Shown here: positions 28,728 to 38,476 of the stretch, piece by piece
How positions within the stretch are numbered: the stretch's first letter is position 1
How the letters are laid out: each line of letters opens with the position of its first letter
Assembly: GCA_012031035.1 (NCBI GenBank)
Contig: JAAUUT010000003.1
Coordinates: 43,250-107,249, forward strand
Source of the DNA: Candidatus Altimarinota bacterium
Lineage (GTDB): Bacteria; Cyanobacteriota; Cyanobacteriia; Cyanobacteriales; Microcystaceae
Reading direction: 5' to 3'
Length of the DNA: 64,000 nucleotides
Translations under genes and position numbers: made by a program
The notes under the pieces: model-generated
Seen by the model: only the letters and a program-made list of their open reading frames with translations
What the model was told of the DNA's origin: nothing
The model's database searches: none

Positions 28728-30034
28728 GATTTCTCTTGCCCTCTAATTAAAAAAGCATAAGCATTGCGACTTAACTTGGAGATGATAGGAAGATCGAATC
28801 CTATTGCTAGAGGATACAAAAGAGGTAGAGACAAACAGATTTTTTTGAAGGCTAAAAATCCCCTGCGCATTGATTCGTCAGCTAAAACAATATTAATTTC
28901 TTGTTTGAATTCTTCAAGAGAAATATCTGAATAAGTTTCAGATAGTTGTTGCCATCGGTCTTTTACATCGCTAAAAGTAAGACGATTAAAAGAGTCGAGA
29001 TAGCAAAAGATTGTCATTAAACGTAAGTGGTTAGAATTTTGAGGATCGTAGAGGACTTCTATTACTTTTTTAGAATTGGAGGCGTTTTTACCAGAGGAAA
29101 TCGACTTGGCGATCGCCGCCCACGGAATAAAAACCGAATAGCTGGGAAAGTATTTAAGAAAAGGGGCTTTTTGGGCAATATAAATTCCAGTATGAAAGGA
29201 AATTCCCATCGGAATAAACAACCAAACTAATTTAGGAAATATTAACACCAAAAAGAAAGCTACTTCAAATATAATTGCTGCCCAAGAAGACAATACAGCC
29301 AAAGTATGTTGTTTAGCAAACCAGATTCCAAAACTTCTGTCCCAAATCAAACCATCTTGCCACAAATAATATTGCAGAGTGTATCCATTCATCCAATCTA
29401 GTCCGCTTTTAAACAGCTTACTCAATCCTGAATCTAGATAAACAATGGCAAAAATCCACTGAATGACTAAAAGCGGCCATCTGGCAAAGGGGCTATTTTC
29501 CTCTTTGAGATCGAAGGTTTCAAAGTGTTCGCGATCGCGATTGAATTTGATTCGACGGCGCAGATCGTCTATTGATAAAACGCTTCCCGATGGACTAATT
29601 GCAATGACGATTAAAGATATCATCACTAAAGCTTCTGAGTGATGAAAATCTCTGAAGGAATAAAGATAAGCTTGAATAAAAATATTGCCAAGTGCAAACA
29701 GAATTAAACTAAAATTTGTGAGAAATCCAAATAGTCCTAAAATACCTGCAACGATTGTTAATCCAAAAACAGTTCCTGTATAGAATAGAGGTGGACGATA
29801 ATCTGCCCCAAATGGCAACAATAACAATTGTAGAACAGGTAGAGGCTCATAAAGGAAATTAGGTAAATTAGAATATTCTACTAAATGTCCCCAAAAATTA
29901 TTAGTAACAAAACGAATGAGTTGAAACCCAACTATTAAAATACGGCAAATTGCCAAATCGAAGAAAGGAGCAGGATTAAACCAATAGTTATTCCACCAGG
30001 AAAAAGGAGTTTTTATTAATTTCTGTAAGTTCAC
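28724..30034 (-). CDS. HTTM-like multi-pass membrane protein
   Basis: A 436-residue protein with about eight hydrophobic segments. The FFDLAICRILIVGFQLIR start, SFRDFHHSEALVMISL, and the later AIVYLDSGLSKLFKSGLDW and PMGISFHTGIYI segments fit HTTM-domain proteins, the membrane fold shared with vitamin-K-dependent carboxylase. The role in bacteria is unclear. GTG start at 30034 overlaps the upstream stop, and its stop overlaps the next gene's ATG, so it is embedded in the glycan operon. Confidence 0.75.
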   Translation of the reverse strand: MNLQKLIKTPFSWWNNYWFNPAPFFDLAICRILIVGFQLIRFVTNNFWGHLVEYSNLPNFLYEPLPVLQLLLLPFGADYRPPLFYTGTVFGLTIVAGILGLFGFLTNFSLILFALGNIFIQAYLYSFRDFHHSEALVMISLIVIAISPSGSVLSIDDLRRRIKFNRDREHFETFDLKEENSPFARWPLLVIQWIFAIVYLDSGLSKLFKSGLDWMNGYTLQYYLWQDGLIWDRSFGIWFAKQHTLAVLSSWAAIIFEVAFFLVLIFPKLVWLFIPMGISFHTGIYIAQKAPFLKYFPSYSVFIPWAAIAKSISSGKNASNSKKVIEVLYDPQNSNHLRLMTIFCYLDSFNRLTFSDVKDRWQQLSETYSDISLEEFKQEINIVLADESMRRGFLAFKKICLSLPLLYPLAIGFDLPIISKLSRNAYAFLIRGQEKS

Positions 30035-30564
30035 TATTTTTTCTCCTCCAAGCTATTTACTTTAAAATCTGTTACTACTTTGGGTTTTCCTGGTTCGACT
30101 CCTTCTTTGGTGAGAATTAAAGGGTGATTTTCTAAACGAACGCCAATCAATTTTTTGTTATTTCGACTTTCGTAAAGCTGAATAAAGTTTTTAATATCTT
30201 GGCGATCGTTTTTGCGCAACGCTTCTTTAAACCCATACATAAAAATCCAGTAATTGAGTCCTAAATCTTCTGCTTGAATGCGAACTTCTGTTGAATCTGG
30301 CAAAATTCCCAAAATTACATATTGTTTGATATCATCTCCTAAATAATTAGGATAGCTATACATCGGATAATCTATAAAAGGCCACAAAAATGGTTTTTCA
30401 GGGGCTTTGAGTAGTCTATGAAGGGCTTGCAAACTTCTATATTTTGGCCAAAAGTCTCTTAGATGTTTAGCTGTATATAGCTGAAGACCAATAACTCCTA
30501 AAATTGCCAAAGAAGCAAGAAATAATCCTAAATTTTGTCGTTCGCTCTTAACTATTTTTACCAT
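30034..30564 (-). CDS. Single-pass membrane protein of unknown function
   Basis: A 176-residue protein with an N-terminal membrane anchor (NLGLFLASLAILGVIGLQLY) and a soluble, probably periplasmic domain of about 140 residues (FLWPFIDYPMYSYPNYLGDD, DLGLNYWIFMYGFKEAL). No family recognised. It overlaps the HTTM-like gene and follows the PTPS-related gene by 43 bases, so it is likely an accessory protein of one of these membrane enzymes. Confidence 0.7.
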   Translation of the reverse strand: MVKIVKSERQNLGLFLASLAILGVIGLQLYTAKHLRDFWPKYRSLQALHRLLKAPEKPFLWPFIDYPMYSYPNYLGDDIKQYVILGILPDSTEVRIQAEDLGLNYWIFMYGFKEALRKNDRQDIKNFIQLYESRNNKKLIGVRLENHPLILTKEGVEPGKPKVVTDFKVNSLEEKK

Positions 30565-30607
30565 AACTAATTGACTATTTTATCTTATACACTTAAAAGT
30601 ATTTTGC

Positions 30608-32359
30608 TCAAGTCGTAGGAGCTTTAAACCAAAAAATGATTAGTGTAAGAAGGCTAAGAAAACTAAATAGCATTCCTATTTTAAAAGCATTAGTCCAAAG
30701 ATAACGTAGTTGTACGGTATGAGAACCTGGGTCTAATTTGAATTCAATGGTTCCATCATCAGCAACAGCGATCGCGTGAGGTTTTTCATTCACATATAGA
30801 TGCCAAGCAGGATAGTAATAAGTTCGGATTTTTAGAAGAGATTTTTCGGTTGCTGATATATTAAATACTCGATTGTAGCTATCCCATTGGTCGATTTGCA
30901 TCGATGCTTTTCCACTTATTAAAGAAAGAGGTGGTTGTCCGGGCAAGGGATCTGGAACTGCTTTACCATTAGATTTTAGAGGGAGATATTCAATTTTTCC
31001 TGGCGATTTATTGCTGTAGGGATCGTTCAAAATTAGACCAAGCGCATTGTGGCGATTGTATGGTTGATATTGAGGTTTTTTAATAGTCGTTGAGATAAGA
31101 TTGCCTGGATTATTAAATCCAGGAAGACTGCTAGATAGTTCGTATGAATATTTGGCATTGACTAAAAAAATAGCGATCGTTGCCAATGAAAATATAAATT
31201 TTAAAGATGACTTATTCTGGATAATAGTGGTAATAGCGATCGCAAATAGGGCAGATCTTCCAAAAGAAAGCAAACCTAATAACCTCCAAGGAAACTGAAC
31301 CATTTGCAAGGTTTTGCTAGATTGCCAAATCAAAATAGAGGGATAAGTCATAAGAAATAATACAATCGTTAGAAATACAACCCAATAACTAGCCTTTTTG
31401 AGTTCGTTGGCATTCTGACGATAGCCAATAAATATTATTGTTGTTAAAACGATTAATATTAAAAGTTCTTGTAGAAAAATAGGCTGTATGTAATTATGAA
31501 GAACTACATTAATTCCTTTAATTGATGTCCCAATAAGATTAGCTCGATATCCTCCGCTAACGTTTCTCATGCTATCAATATTAACCAGCTTTTTTTCTAA
31601 CAATGCAGGGAGTAAATAAAATGATATCGTGCCTAAACCAACGATCGCAGAACAAAGAGTCGTGACAACCGCTTTCCAAGAATGTCTAAAAAGAAGAAAG
31701 CATAAAGTATAGCCAAGCCAAAAAATTAGATAAACTAACAAGCTAGGCATATGAGTTAAAGCTAAAATACCAAAAAAAATGGCTAGGATTACTCGCCATC
31801 TCGGTTGTGCGATCGCCTTGTCGGTTAACAAAAGACCGAGAGGAATCCAAATCAAAGCAAAAGCTTCTGCTAAAGCGCCTCTCGTATAAATATTAAGCAC
31901 TAGATAAGGAGATGTCATATAAGCTAATGCGCCCAGATACGACGTTATTTTTCCCCATTTAGTACGACCATAAAGATAAAAACTAAAACCCGATCCTAAA
32001 GATGCTAATAAAAAAAGAGTAGCAATAGTTTTTTGAATATCTAATCCACTCAATCTCAAAAATGAGCCTAAATAATAAACGAGAGGCGGATAAAAAACAA
32101 AATCTGGGCTACCATAGCCATAATTAGTACCAGCTAACCATCGCGGATACCAAATTCCTTCAGCAATTTGTTTAGAAAAATGTTGCAACCACATAATATG
32201 AGTTGCAATATCATGGGACTGAAAAATAACGCCATTACGAAACATATAAGCTTGAATAGCTGCCGCTGCTATTACTAAAGCAATAATTCCCACTACATCG
32301 ATTAAATACGATCGCACGTTTAAAGAAATAGATGGTGAATTATCTGAATTGCGAATCAT
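30608..32359 (-). CDS. PTPS-related multi-pass membrane protein (YfhO/GT-C-like)
   Basis: A 583-residue membrane protein with roughly 12 hydrophobic segments and a C-terminal periplasmic beta domain (LLKIRTYYYPAWHLYVNE, then VQLRY) before a final helix. The loop FQSHDIATHIMWLQHFS near residue 50 and NYGYGSPDFVFYPPLVYY resemble the family called 6-pyruvoyl-tetrahydropterin synthase-related, in fact GT-C-like proteins of glycan loci. Acidic residues in the first loop are candidates for catalysis. Substrate unknown. Confidence 0.82.
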   Translation of the reverse strand: MIRNSDNSPSISLNVRSYLIDVVGIIALVIAAAAIQAYMFRNGVIFQSHDIATHIMWLQHFSKQIAEGIWYPRWLAGTNYGYGSPDFVFYPPLVYYLGSFLRLSGLDIQKTIATLFLLASLGSGFSFYLYGRTKWGKITSYLGALAYMTSPYLVLNIYTRGALAEAFALIWIPLGLLLTDKAIAQPRWRVILAIFFGILALTHMPSLLVYLIFWLGYTLCFLLFRHSWKAVVTTLCSAIVGLGTISFYLLPALLEKKLVNIDSMRNVSGGYRANLIGTSIKGINVVLHNYIQPIFLQELLILIVLTTIIFIGYRQNANELKKASYWVVFLTIVLFLMTYPSILIWQSSKTLQMVQFPWRLLGLLSFGRSALFAIAITTIIQNKSSLKFIFSLATIAIFLVNAKYSYELSSSLPGFNNPGNLISTTIKKPQYQPYNRHNALGLILNDPYSNKSPGKIEYLPLKSNGKAVPDPLPGQPPLSLISGKASMQIDQWDSYNRVFNISATEKSLLKIRTYYYPAWHLYVNEKPHAIAVADDGTIEFKLDPGSHTVQLRYLWTNAFKIGMLFSFLSLLTLIIFWFKAPTT

Positions 32360-32389
32360 AATAGTCAGTTATTTCCCAAAGTTTTTAAG

Positions 32390-34057
32390 CTATTTATCCT
32401 GCGATTTGATAACTTTCCAAAGTCGAGGATTTCTCTCTGAAAGATCGTAAATAGGTTTGAGAGAATCATTCTGTACGTTTTCTACCCAGTCTTTTAATGC
32501 TTGATGGGGTCGATATAAAAACACATCGCTAAACCCATCAGGAATGTTTTGAGGAACTTTAGGTTCGATGACAAATAAAATTCCTACTTTCTTATCAAAA
32601 GGACGACAGACGGGTACGACTCGACCAACAGCCCCTCCTTTGCCCCAAAGAACGGTAGAAGGAACCGAGTACAATACGAGTGGGCGATCGCTGCTATTAA
32701 CGATTTTGGCGATCGGGTTGATGTGATAGTTTTCTCCTTTACTCCACCAGCTATCTGCCTCAGTCGCAAGGACGCTAGAGAAAATCCCCAGAGAGATAAG
32801 GATTATTAAGATAATTTGCCAGAGTTTCTGTTGCCAAACTTTAAGAGAAAAATCGCCAATTTTAGCGGCCAGCAAGTGCGCTACTGCTAGTTGAAATCCT
32901 AACAAGCAAGGGATTGTATACCGAGTCACCGTGGATCGCTGCCCTCCCTTGAGGATATCGGGTACGATTAGGGCTAATGCCATCAACCCTATTAATGTCG
33001 CGATAAACAACCAAACTCGTTCGGGTGTGTTACGCCAGAGAAAATAAAGCGAATATCCTACTAAAACGATTATGGGGATGATGAGAACATAGATAAGCGC
33101 TTTATCGGGACTCAAGAGATATTTACAGTCCGAACTTCCTGAAGGCAAACACCAACCGCGATCGAGATCGAAAAAGGCGCGACTGATACTCAGAAACCAA
33201 GATCCAATTAAAGTTGCCCAGGGAACTTTTTGGAATACCCAACCCATTTGTTTATCCAGGGGAGGCGGCGCGGTAAGGATATTAATAATCCAAGGCAAAA
33301 AGGCAATTATTCCGGCAAAAGATGCTATAAAATAAGAAATAAGCGTTTTATTCGGTCTAAATCTTTCTCGAATGACGAGGTAGAGTCCGTGAGAACAAGC
33401 GACTACGGCAAAGAACAAGTGGGTGTAAAGTCCGATCGCTACGGTAAGGGCATAAATTCCCCAACTTGCCGCTGTTTTGGCTCGTATCGCTCGCAAAAGA
33501 GCCGCACTTGCGAGTAAAATCGTCACAGTTAATAAACTGTAGGGTCGTGCTTCCTGGGCATAAAGGACTTGAAACGGAGAAATGGCAACAGTCGCGATCG
33601 CAATCCATCCCGTCAAGGGCGATTCAAATAATTCTAGACACAGCCAATAAAGGCATGGAAAGGTCAATAAACTAATAACTGCCGACCAACTTCTAATACC
33701 CGCTACCGAACTACCAAACCACTGCGCCCAGACTCTTAAGGATAGGTAATAAAGGGGTGCGTGTTCGGTGTTCCCCGAAACAATTTTAACCGTATCGTTC
33801 CAAGTTTTTTGAGGACTGGGGGCTTGATATTTGAGTAAGTCTTCGGAAGTAACGACTTTCCCAGAAAAAATATCTTGAATAAATTCTTTTTCTGTATAGC
33901 CAAAAATACGTAAGGATGTATGAGTTTCATCTAGCCAATAAACTTTGCGATCGAGATTAGCAAAGCGGAAGAAAATTCCTAAAACCAATAAGATGACGAT
34001 TGAAAATCTTAACCATCCTTTAGGTAGCGCTAAATTCTGTAGCAAATTATACTTCAT
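32390..34057 (-). CDS. GT39/ArnT-like membrane glycosyltransferase
   Basis: A 555-residue GT-C-type enzyme. The first periplasmic loop has YWLDETHTSLRI, with the Asp-Glu pair typical of GT39/GT83 active sites, and later HAPLYYLSLRVW and AQEARPYSLL, both hallmarks of this group. About ten membrane helices precede a short C-terminal domain. It would transfer a polyprenyl-linked sugar, such as made by the nearby GT2 enzymes, to an extracytoplasmic acceptor. ATG at 34057; 39 bases from the SGNH-like gene. Confidence 0.88.
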   Translation of the reverse strand: MKYNLLQNLALPKGWLRFSIVILLVLGIFFRFANLDRKVYWLDETHTSLRIFGYTEKEFIQDIFSGKVVTSEDLLKYQAPSPQKTWNDTVKIVSGNTEHAPLYYLSLRVWAQWFGSSVAGIRSWSAVISLLTFPCLYWLCLELFESPLTGWIAIATVAISPFQVLYAQEARPYSLLTVTILLASAALLRAIRAKTAASWGIYALTVAIGLYTHLFFAVVACSHGLYLVIRERFRPNKTLISYFIASFAGIIAFLPWIINILTAPPPLDKQMGWVFQKVPWATLIGSWFLSISRAFFDLDRGWCLPSGSSDCKYLLSPDKALIYVLIIPIIVLVGYSLYFLWRNTPERVWLFIATLIGLMALALIVPDILKGGQRSTVTRYTIPCLLGFQLAVAHLLAAKIGDFSLKVWQQKLWQIILIILISLGIFSSVLATEADSWWSKGENYHINPIAKIVNSSDRPLVLYSVPSTVLWGKGGAVGRVVPVCRPFDKKVGILFVIEPKVPQNIPDGFSDVFLYRPHQALKDWVENVQNDSLKPIYDLSERNPRLWKVIKSQDK

Positions 34058-34095
34058 GGAATGTTAATAAATGCTTTTGATTACAAGGAATTTGG

Positions 34096-35376
34096 CTATT
34101 CTTTTCCAGATTTATTTTTAGTTTGTTTTTTAGTTTGCTTGTTTTTAATCTCTCGAACTAACTGACCGTCAGGACTATTTTTGAGCCATTTTTCGCGATC
34201 GCTACGAATTTTAACGAGATGCGCTTCAATATTTTCTGGAGTAATTAGAACGCCGAAATCATTGGGAATTGTTTTGTCTTGAGAGGATAACAAACGGTTG
34301 AGAATCAGATCTCCTGTTTCTTTGCGGTAATGAGAGCTATCCAAGTAGTATTTCATATTTTTGGCGATCGGTTCTGTCGTAATGCTGTTGTAACCTGAAA
34401 AATCCCATACAGGTGCAATTTTACTAACTTCTCGCTTCCACTCTTCAAAGTCCGACCATAACCCCAGTGCGTGAAGACCTTCCATATCGGTAGCATGGGA
34501 AGGAGAGATAAAGATGGTGAGAGCAATCCCTTTTTGTTGGCAAGTTTCAATAATCGATTTTAATAGTTGTAATCTTTCTTGAGACAATTTAAAAGGACTA
34601 GAATAGGCGATACTATTGGTTAATCCTTTGGTGAAATTCTCAATAGAACCTGGATTTTTGCGGCTTTTATCGACTTTAAGGATACCGTTACTAAAAACAT
34701 TTCCTTGGATCAAAATCTTGCCGCTTCCAACGGTAAGATTTTCCTTAGAATTTTTAAGATTATCCATTAAGGTTGCTTGACTAGATTCAAAAGCATCAAG
34801 AGAAAAAAGAACATTGAGGGCATCTTGGAAGCTAATTTGCTGTTGTTCTAGTCTATCTTCATTAAAAGCTGGCGTATTTTTAATCGTCTCGCTAAACATC
34901 CAAAAATCGATGCCTAGAACGACTTTTTTTAAGTTAGGTTGATTGGCGATCGCGTGATCGAAATAACGCTTAACTTCATACATATTTGCCCTTTGCAAGC
35001 CTAAATTATAAGCCGTTTCTCGATCGGGTAAATTAAAATATGTCGGATCTAATCCCCACTGAACTCTGGACGAACCTAGAAAAATAACAGTAGGTTTAAT
35101 GCGAGTGACTTCGATAGCTTTAAAAAGCATATCATGAGTAAATTTTTTGGGCTTTGACTGATTGATTCCTGCTAGCCTTGGGGTATTAAATACATCGTAA
35201 GGATCGATAACAAAATTGAACAAGCCAATAGATAATAAGGGGGTTAAAGCAGCCGATAGAAAAAGCCAATTAAATTTTCGATACTTTTGAGTCTGACTTT
35301 TCGATTTATTTGATTTTTTTTGAGCGATCGAAGTATTTTTCCAAAAAATTAACTTATTCTGCTTTAACATATTCAT
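34096..35376 (-). CDS. SGNH/DltD-AlgX-like protein, partner of the MBOAT acyltransferase
   Basis: A 426-residue protein with one membrane anchor (LFLSAALTPLLSIGLFNFVI, residues ~35-55) and an extracytoplasmic domain. IFLGSSRVQWGLDP supplies the GxS block of SGNH-type esterases and LDSSHYRKETGD the Asp-x-x-His block near the C-terminus. Such proteins finish acyl transfer begun by MBOAT membrane enzymes in alginate, teichoic acid and other polymer O-acylation. It lies 16 bases after the MBOAT gene. The tail is lysine-rich. Confidence 0.82.
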   Translation of the reverse strand: MNMLKQNKLIFWKNTSIAQKKSNKSKSQTQKYRKFNWLFLSAALTPLLSIGLFNFVIDPYDVFNTPRLAGINQSKPKKFTHDMLFKAIEVTRIKPTVIFLGSSRVQWGLDPTYFNLPDRETAYNLGLQRANMYEVKRYFDHAIANQPNLKKVVLGIDFWMFSETIKNTPAFNEDRLEQQQISFQDALNVLFSLDAFESSQATLMDNLKNSKENLTVGSGKILIQGNVFSNGILKVDKSRKNPGSIENFTKGLTNSIAYSSPFKLSQERLQLLKSIIETCQQKGIALTIFISPSHATDMEGLHALGLWSDFEEWKREVSKIAPVWDFSGYNSITTEPIAKNMKYYLDSSHYRKETGDLILNRLLSSQDKTIPNDFGVLITPENIEAHLVKIRSDREKWLKNSPDGQLVREIKNKQTKKQTKNKSGKE

Positions 35377-35391
35377 ATAACTTATTAAATT

Positions 35392-36744
35392 TTAAAATTG
35401 AAAATAAAGAAACTCAGAAACGCGATTAAGCGATAGCAAACAGTAACCCATCAAGCCACCAATTCCAATTGCCCACCACCAATTGGGTTTCATTTTTTCT
35501 ACAATTTGATGCGTATTTGGCAAGAGAACAACTGATAGTAAAAGACCTGCTAAAACCATAAAACTCTGTCTGGGGTTTGGGGGTAAATAAGCAAAACTTC
35601 CCCAATCTTTTAGCTGAATTCCTAACTCAGTTATCGCAGCAAACCTACCATCGGCTCTACCAGGTATAACAATTCCTTTCATCCCTATCATCGCCTGTAA
35701 AATGTTAATTCCATCCTGAAACCCATGAGCGCGAAATAATACCCAACTAATAACAACCGCCAAAAATGTTATTGCCCAGCCAACGGTTTTCGGTAAGGTT
35801 ATACTTAATTTTCGCCATCCATGATTGATGCAGAGATACAACCCATGCAGGCCTCCCCAAGCTACAAAAGTCCAACCAGCACCATGCCACAATCCACCTA
35901 ACAACATAGTTGCCATCAGATTAACATAGCGGCGCAATTGTCCTTTGCGACTCCCTCCTAGAGGAATATACAAGTAATCTCGAAGAAAGTTCGATAAAGT
36001 AATATGCCAGCGTCGCCAAAAATCAATAATAGAAATTGCTTTGTAAGGGGAATTAAAATTGATGGGAATGTGAATATTAAATAACAATCCCAAGCCAATT
36101 GCCATATCGGAGTAACCAGAAAAGTCAAAATATAGCTGAAATGTATAGCTTAAAGCCCCTACCCAAGACTCAATAAAACCGACTTTATTGGCATTCTCAA
36201 ATACTGAAGCTACCCAGGGAGATAAACTATCTGCAATTAAAACTTTTTTAGCTAAGCCCAGACTAAAGATCGTGATTCCTAAAGCAATATTTTTATGAGA
36301 TAAAATAAATTTACGAAGTTGACGAAACTGGGGAATGAGTTCGTCATGGCGGAGAATCGGCCCAGCAATTAATTGAGGAAAAAAACTAATAAATAAAGTA
36401 TAGGTAATGAGATCGTAATTATTATCTTTGGTTTCTCCTCGATAAGCATCTACTAAATAAGCCATTTGGGTGAAAGTATAAAAAGAAATTCCCGGAGGTA
36501 AAATCACTTCAGGGGTATAAAAATTTGTTTGCAATACGCTATTGATTGAAGCCAGAAAGAAGTTGGCATACTTGTAGTAACCAATGATTAATAGATCGAG
36601 AATAATGCCAACTACTAATAAAGTTTTTGCTTGCTTACTGCCGGGTTTAGCTGAGGCTATCCATTCACCTAATCGATGATTGATAATAATCGATACAACC
36701 ATGACAGGTAAATTAGAAAAATCCCAGTATCCATAAAAAAACAA
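35392..36744 (-). CDS. MBOAT-family O-acyltransferase (AlgI-like), main part
   Basis: Membrane-bound O-acyltransferase with about ten helices. Conserved: PPGISFYTFTQMAYLVDAYRG (two runs), FPQLIAGPILRH, FDFSGYSDMAIGLGLLF, WRRWHITLSNFLRDYLYIPLGG (two runs) and the catalytic His in GLWHGAGWTFVAWGGLHG. It moves acyl groups, usually acetyl, across the membrane to a polymer. The true start is earlier: an ATG at 36863 behind GGAGAAC opens MLFNSYIFIFAFLPITF, and a run of four A (36813-36816) that should be five breaks the frame before FFYGYWDF. The full gene is 35392-36863. Confidence 0.93.
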   Translation of the reverse strand: MFFYGYWDFSNLPVMVVSIIINHRLGEWIASAKPGSKQAKTLLVVGIILDLLIIGYYKYANFFLASINSVLQTNFYTPEVILPPGISFYTFTQMAYLVDAYRGETKDNNYDLITYTLFISFFPQLIAGPILRHDELIPQFRQLRKFILSHKNIALGITIFSLGLAKKVLIADSLSPWVASVFENANKVGFIESWVGALSYTFQLYFDFSGYSDMAIGLGLLFNIHIPINFNSPYKAISIIDFWRRWHITLSNFLRDYLYIPLGGSRKGQLRRYVNLMATMLLGGLWHGAGWTFVAWGGLHGLYLCINHGWRKLSITLPKTVGWAITFLAVVISWVLFRAHGFQDGINILQAMIGMKGIVIPGRADGRFAAITELGIQLKDWGSFAYLPPNPRQSFMVLAGLLLSVVLLPNTHQIVEKMKPNWWWAIGIGGLMGYCLLSLNRVSEFLYFQF

Positions 36745-36863
36745 CGAACTGACAGTTAACCAAATTAAGGCAGCTTTAATTTGACGAAACCGAGTTAAAC
36801 CAAAAAGATAATAAAAGTAATTGGGAGAAAGGCAAAGATAAAAATATAAGAATTAAATAACAT
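36745..36863 (-). CDS. MBOAT acyltransferase, N-terminal codons before the frameshift
   Basis: From the ATG at 36863, preceded by GGAGAAC, the frame reads MLFNSYIFIFAFLPITF, the usual AlgI start, then derails at 36813-36816. With one extra A the sequence continues YYLFGLTRFRQIKAALIWLT and VSSLFFYGYW into the main part. Confidence 0.75.
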
Positions 36864-37227
36864 GTTCTCCGTTCAATTGATGGTCAAGCCTCGCACTTAT
36901 TGGATTAGCTGATTTAGCTGAGTCAAAGTCAGATTATAATTTGTTTAGCTGGTTTTAGACGTTCGCGAAGGGATTCTAAAGGATTTTTCATTCTACCTCT
37001 CTAGAGAAGTAGAAAATTTTTTTCTTTTTCTGTTGTCTCATTAATTTATTATTATGACAAGCCCATAGAATTACATTAGTAACAAGCCAATAGAGTGTTG
37101 CAATTTATTAATTACCTAATTGCAACCCGTTACTATATTGCTAATTCTTGCTCGACAAGGCTTTTAAGACTTTTGTTATTTTTACGATCGCAATCTTAAA
37201 ATAACGCGATCGCATTTTTGGCAGACA
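36864..37227. other. Intergenic region, AT-rich, with one palindrome
   Basis: No gene seen. A near-perfect palindrome TTCTAC-CTCTCTAGAGAA-GTAGAA lies at 36991-37014, followed on the plus strand by T-rich sequence. The region must hold the promoter of the MBOAT-led minus-strand run and the 3' end of the ABC ATPase transcript; neither could be pinned down. Confidence 0.4.
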
Positions 37228-38325
37228 CTAACTAATTAAAGAAATTGGCTGCTTTTTGGAAGTCGAAGGAAAAATCTGTGCCGCTTCGGGAGAGACTGAC
37301 AGCTTGACTCGCATCCCTATCGGTAGTTGGGTGTTAGTTGTCGTGCGAACGTGCAATCTTTTCCCAGAAGACGTTTCTAGGCAATAGCGGTACTCTCGAC
37401 CTAAAAATTGGCGATCGCAAATTGCTACCGTCGATGTTTCATCTGGCTTGAGTTTAATATCTTCTTGCCGAATCATCAACTCGCCTGCATCTAATTGCTT
37501 AAGTTCCCTAGCGACGGGAATTTTCCAAACACCAATTTCTGTTTGCCAAAGATCTCCGTTGCGTTTGGCGGGAAGAAAATTAGCTTGGGTGACAAATTCA
37601 GCGACGAATTGAGAGGCAGGTTGCGTGTAAATCTCTTCTGGCGTGCCTATCTGTTCTAATTTACCTTGACGCATTACGCCTATCTTATCGGAGATGGCGA
37701 GTGCTTCTTCTTGGTCGTGGGTAACAAATATTGCTGAAGTTCCTGCTGCTTTGAGAATGTGGCGAATTTCGTGACGCAGATACTGACGCACTTGTACGTC
37801 TAGGTTACTCAAAGGCTCGTCTAATAAAATTAAAGCAGGTTGAGGAGCTAACGCTCTAGCAAGAGCAACTCGCTGTTGCTGACCTCCCGATAACTCGTGA
37901 GGATAGCGTTTTTCTAATCCTGAGAGTCCAACTAATAAAAGGACTTCAGCAATACGCTGCTCGATTTGTGCTTTGGTGAGGCGATTGCATTTTCGCTGCA
38001 ACCCAAAGCCCAGATTTTCTGCGATCGTTAAGTGAGGAAACAAGGCATAATCTTGAAATACCATGCCAGTATTTCTCTGTTCTGGCGGTACCCAACTTCC
38101 TTTTCCCATCACCGTTCGTCCGGCAATTTCTACCATCCCGTTAGACGGCTGCTCAAATCCTGCGATTATTCGTAATAGCGTTGTTTTACCGCACCCAGAA
38201 GGCCCTAGCAATCCCAGTAATTCCCCTTGCGCTAGCGACAAACTGACGTTATCGACAGCAGGCATTTGATGAGCCGAAAATTGTTTGGTGACGTTTGTCA
38301 GAAAAAGAATAGTTGTTTGTTCCAT
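37228..38325 (-). CDS. futC: Iron(III)-type ABC transporter ATP-binding protein
   Basis: A 365-residue ATPase with Walker A GPSGCGKTT (41-49), Q-loop MVFQDYALFPHL, signature LSGGQQQR, Walker B LILLDEPLSNLD and H-loop VTHDQEEAL, followed by a TOBE-like C-terminal domain (LMIRQEDIKL, LGREYRY). The domain layout fits FbpC/FutC, which powers ferric iron import in cyanobacteria, though sulfate or other anion ATPases are close relatives. No permease or binding protein is adjacent. The gene symbol is therefore likely rather than certain. Confidence 0.8.
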   Translation of the reverse strand: MEQTTILFLTNVTKQFSAHQMPAVDNVSLSLAQGELLGLLGPSGCGKTTLLRIIAGFEQPSNGMVEIAGRTVMGKGSWVPPEQRNTGMVFQDYALFPHLTIAENLGFGLQRKCNRLTKAQIEQRIAEVLLLVGLSGLEKRYPHELSGGQQQRVALARALAPQPALILLDEPLSNLDVQVRQYLRHEIRHILKAAGTSAIFVTHDQEEALAISDKIGVMRQGKLEQIGTPEEIYTQPASQFVAEFVTQANFLPAKRNGDLWQTEIGVWKIPVARELKQLDAGELMIRQEDIKLKPDETSTVAICDRQFLGREYRYCLETSSGKRLHVRTTTNTQLPIGMRVKLSVSPEAAQIFPSTSKKQPISLIS

Positions 38326-38476
38326 CAGGGATATAAAAGTTTGATACTTGCAAATAAGAATGACTGAAGTTTAGAAAATTTAATTTCAATCCATATAAGA
38401 ATTATTCTTAATAGCCACCATCTTCTTGTATAACATTAAAAAGCTTTCTTATTTAAGAAAGTTTCTCAAAAAATTA

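Noticed and set aside
36991..37014. Terminator at the TTCTAC...GTAGAA palindrome
   Set aside because: The T-rich side faces the plus strand, where no gene ends; on the minus strand it is not followed by T.
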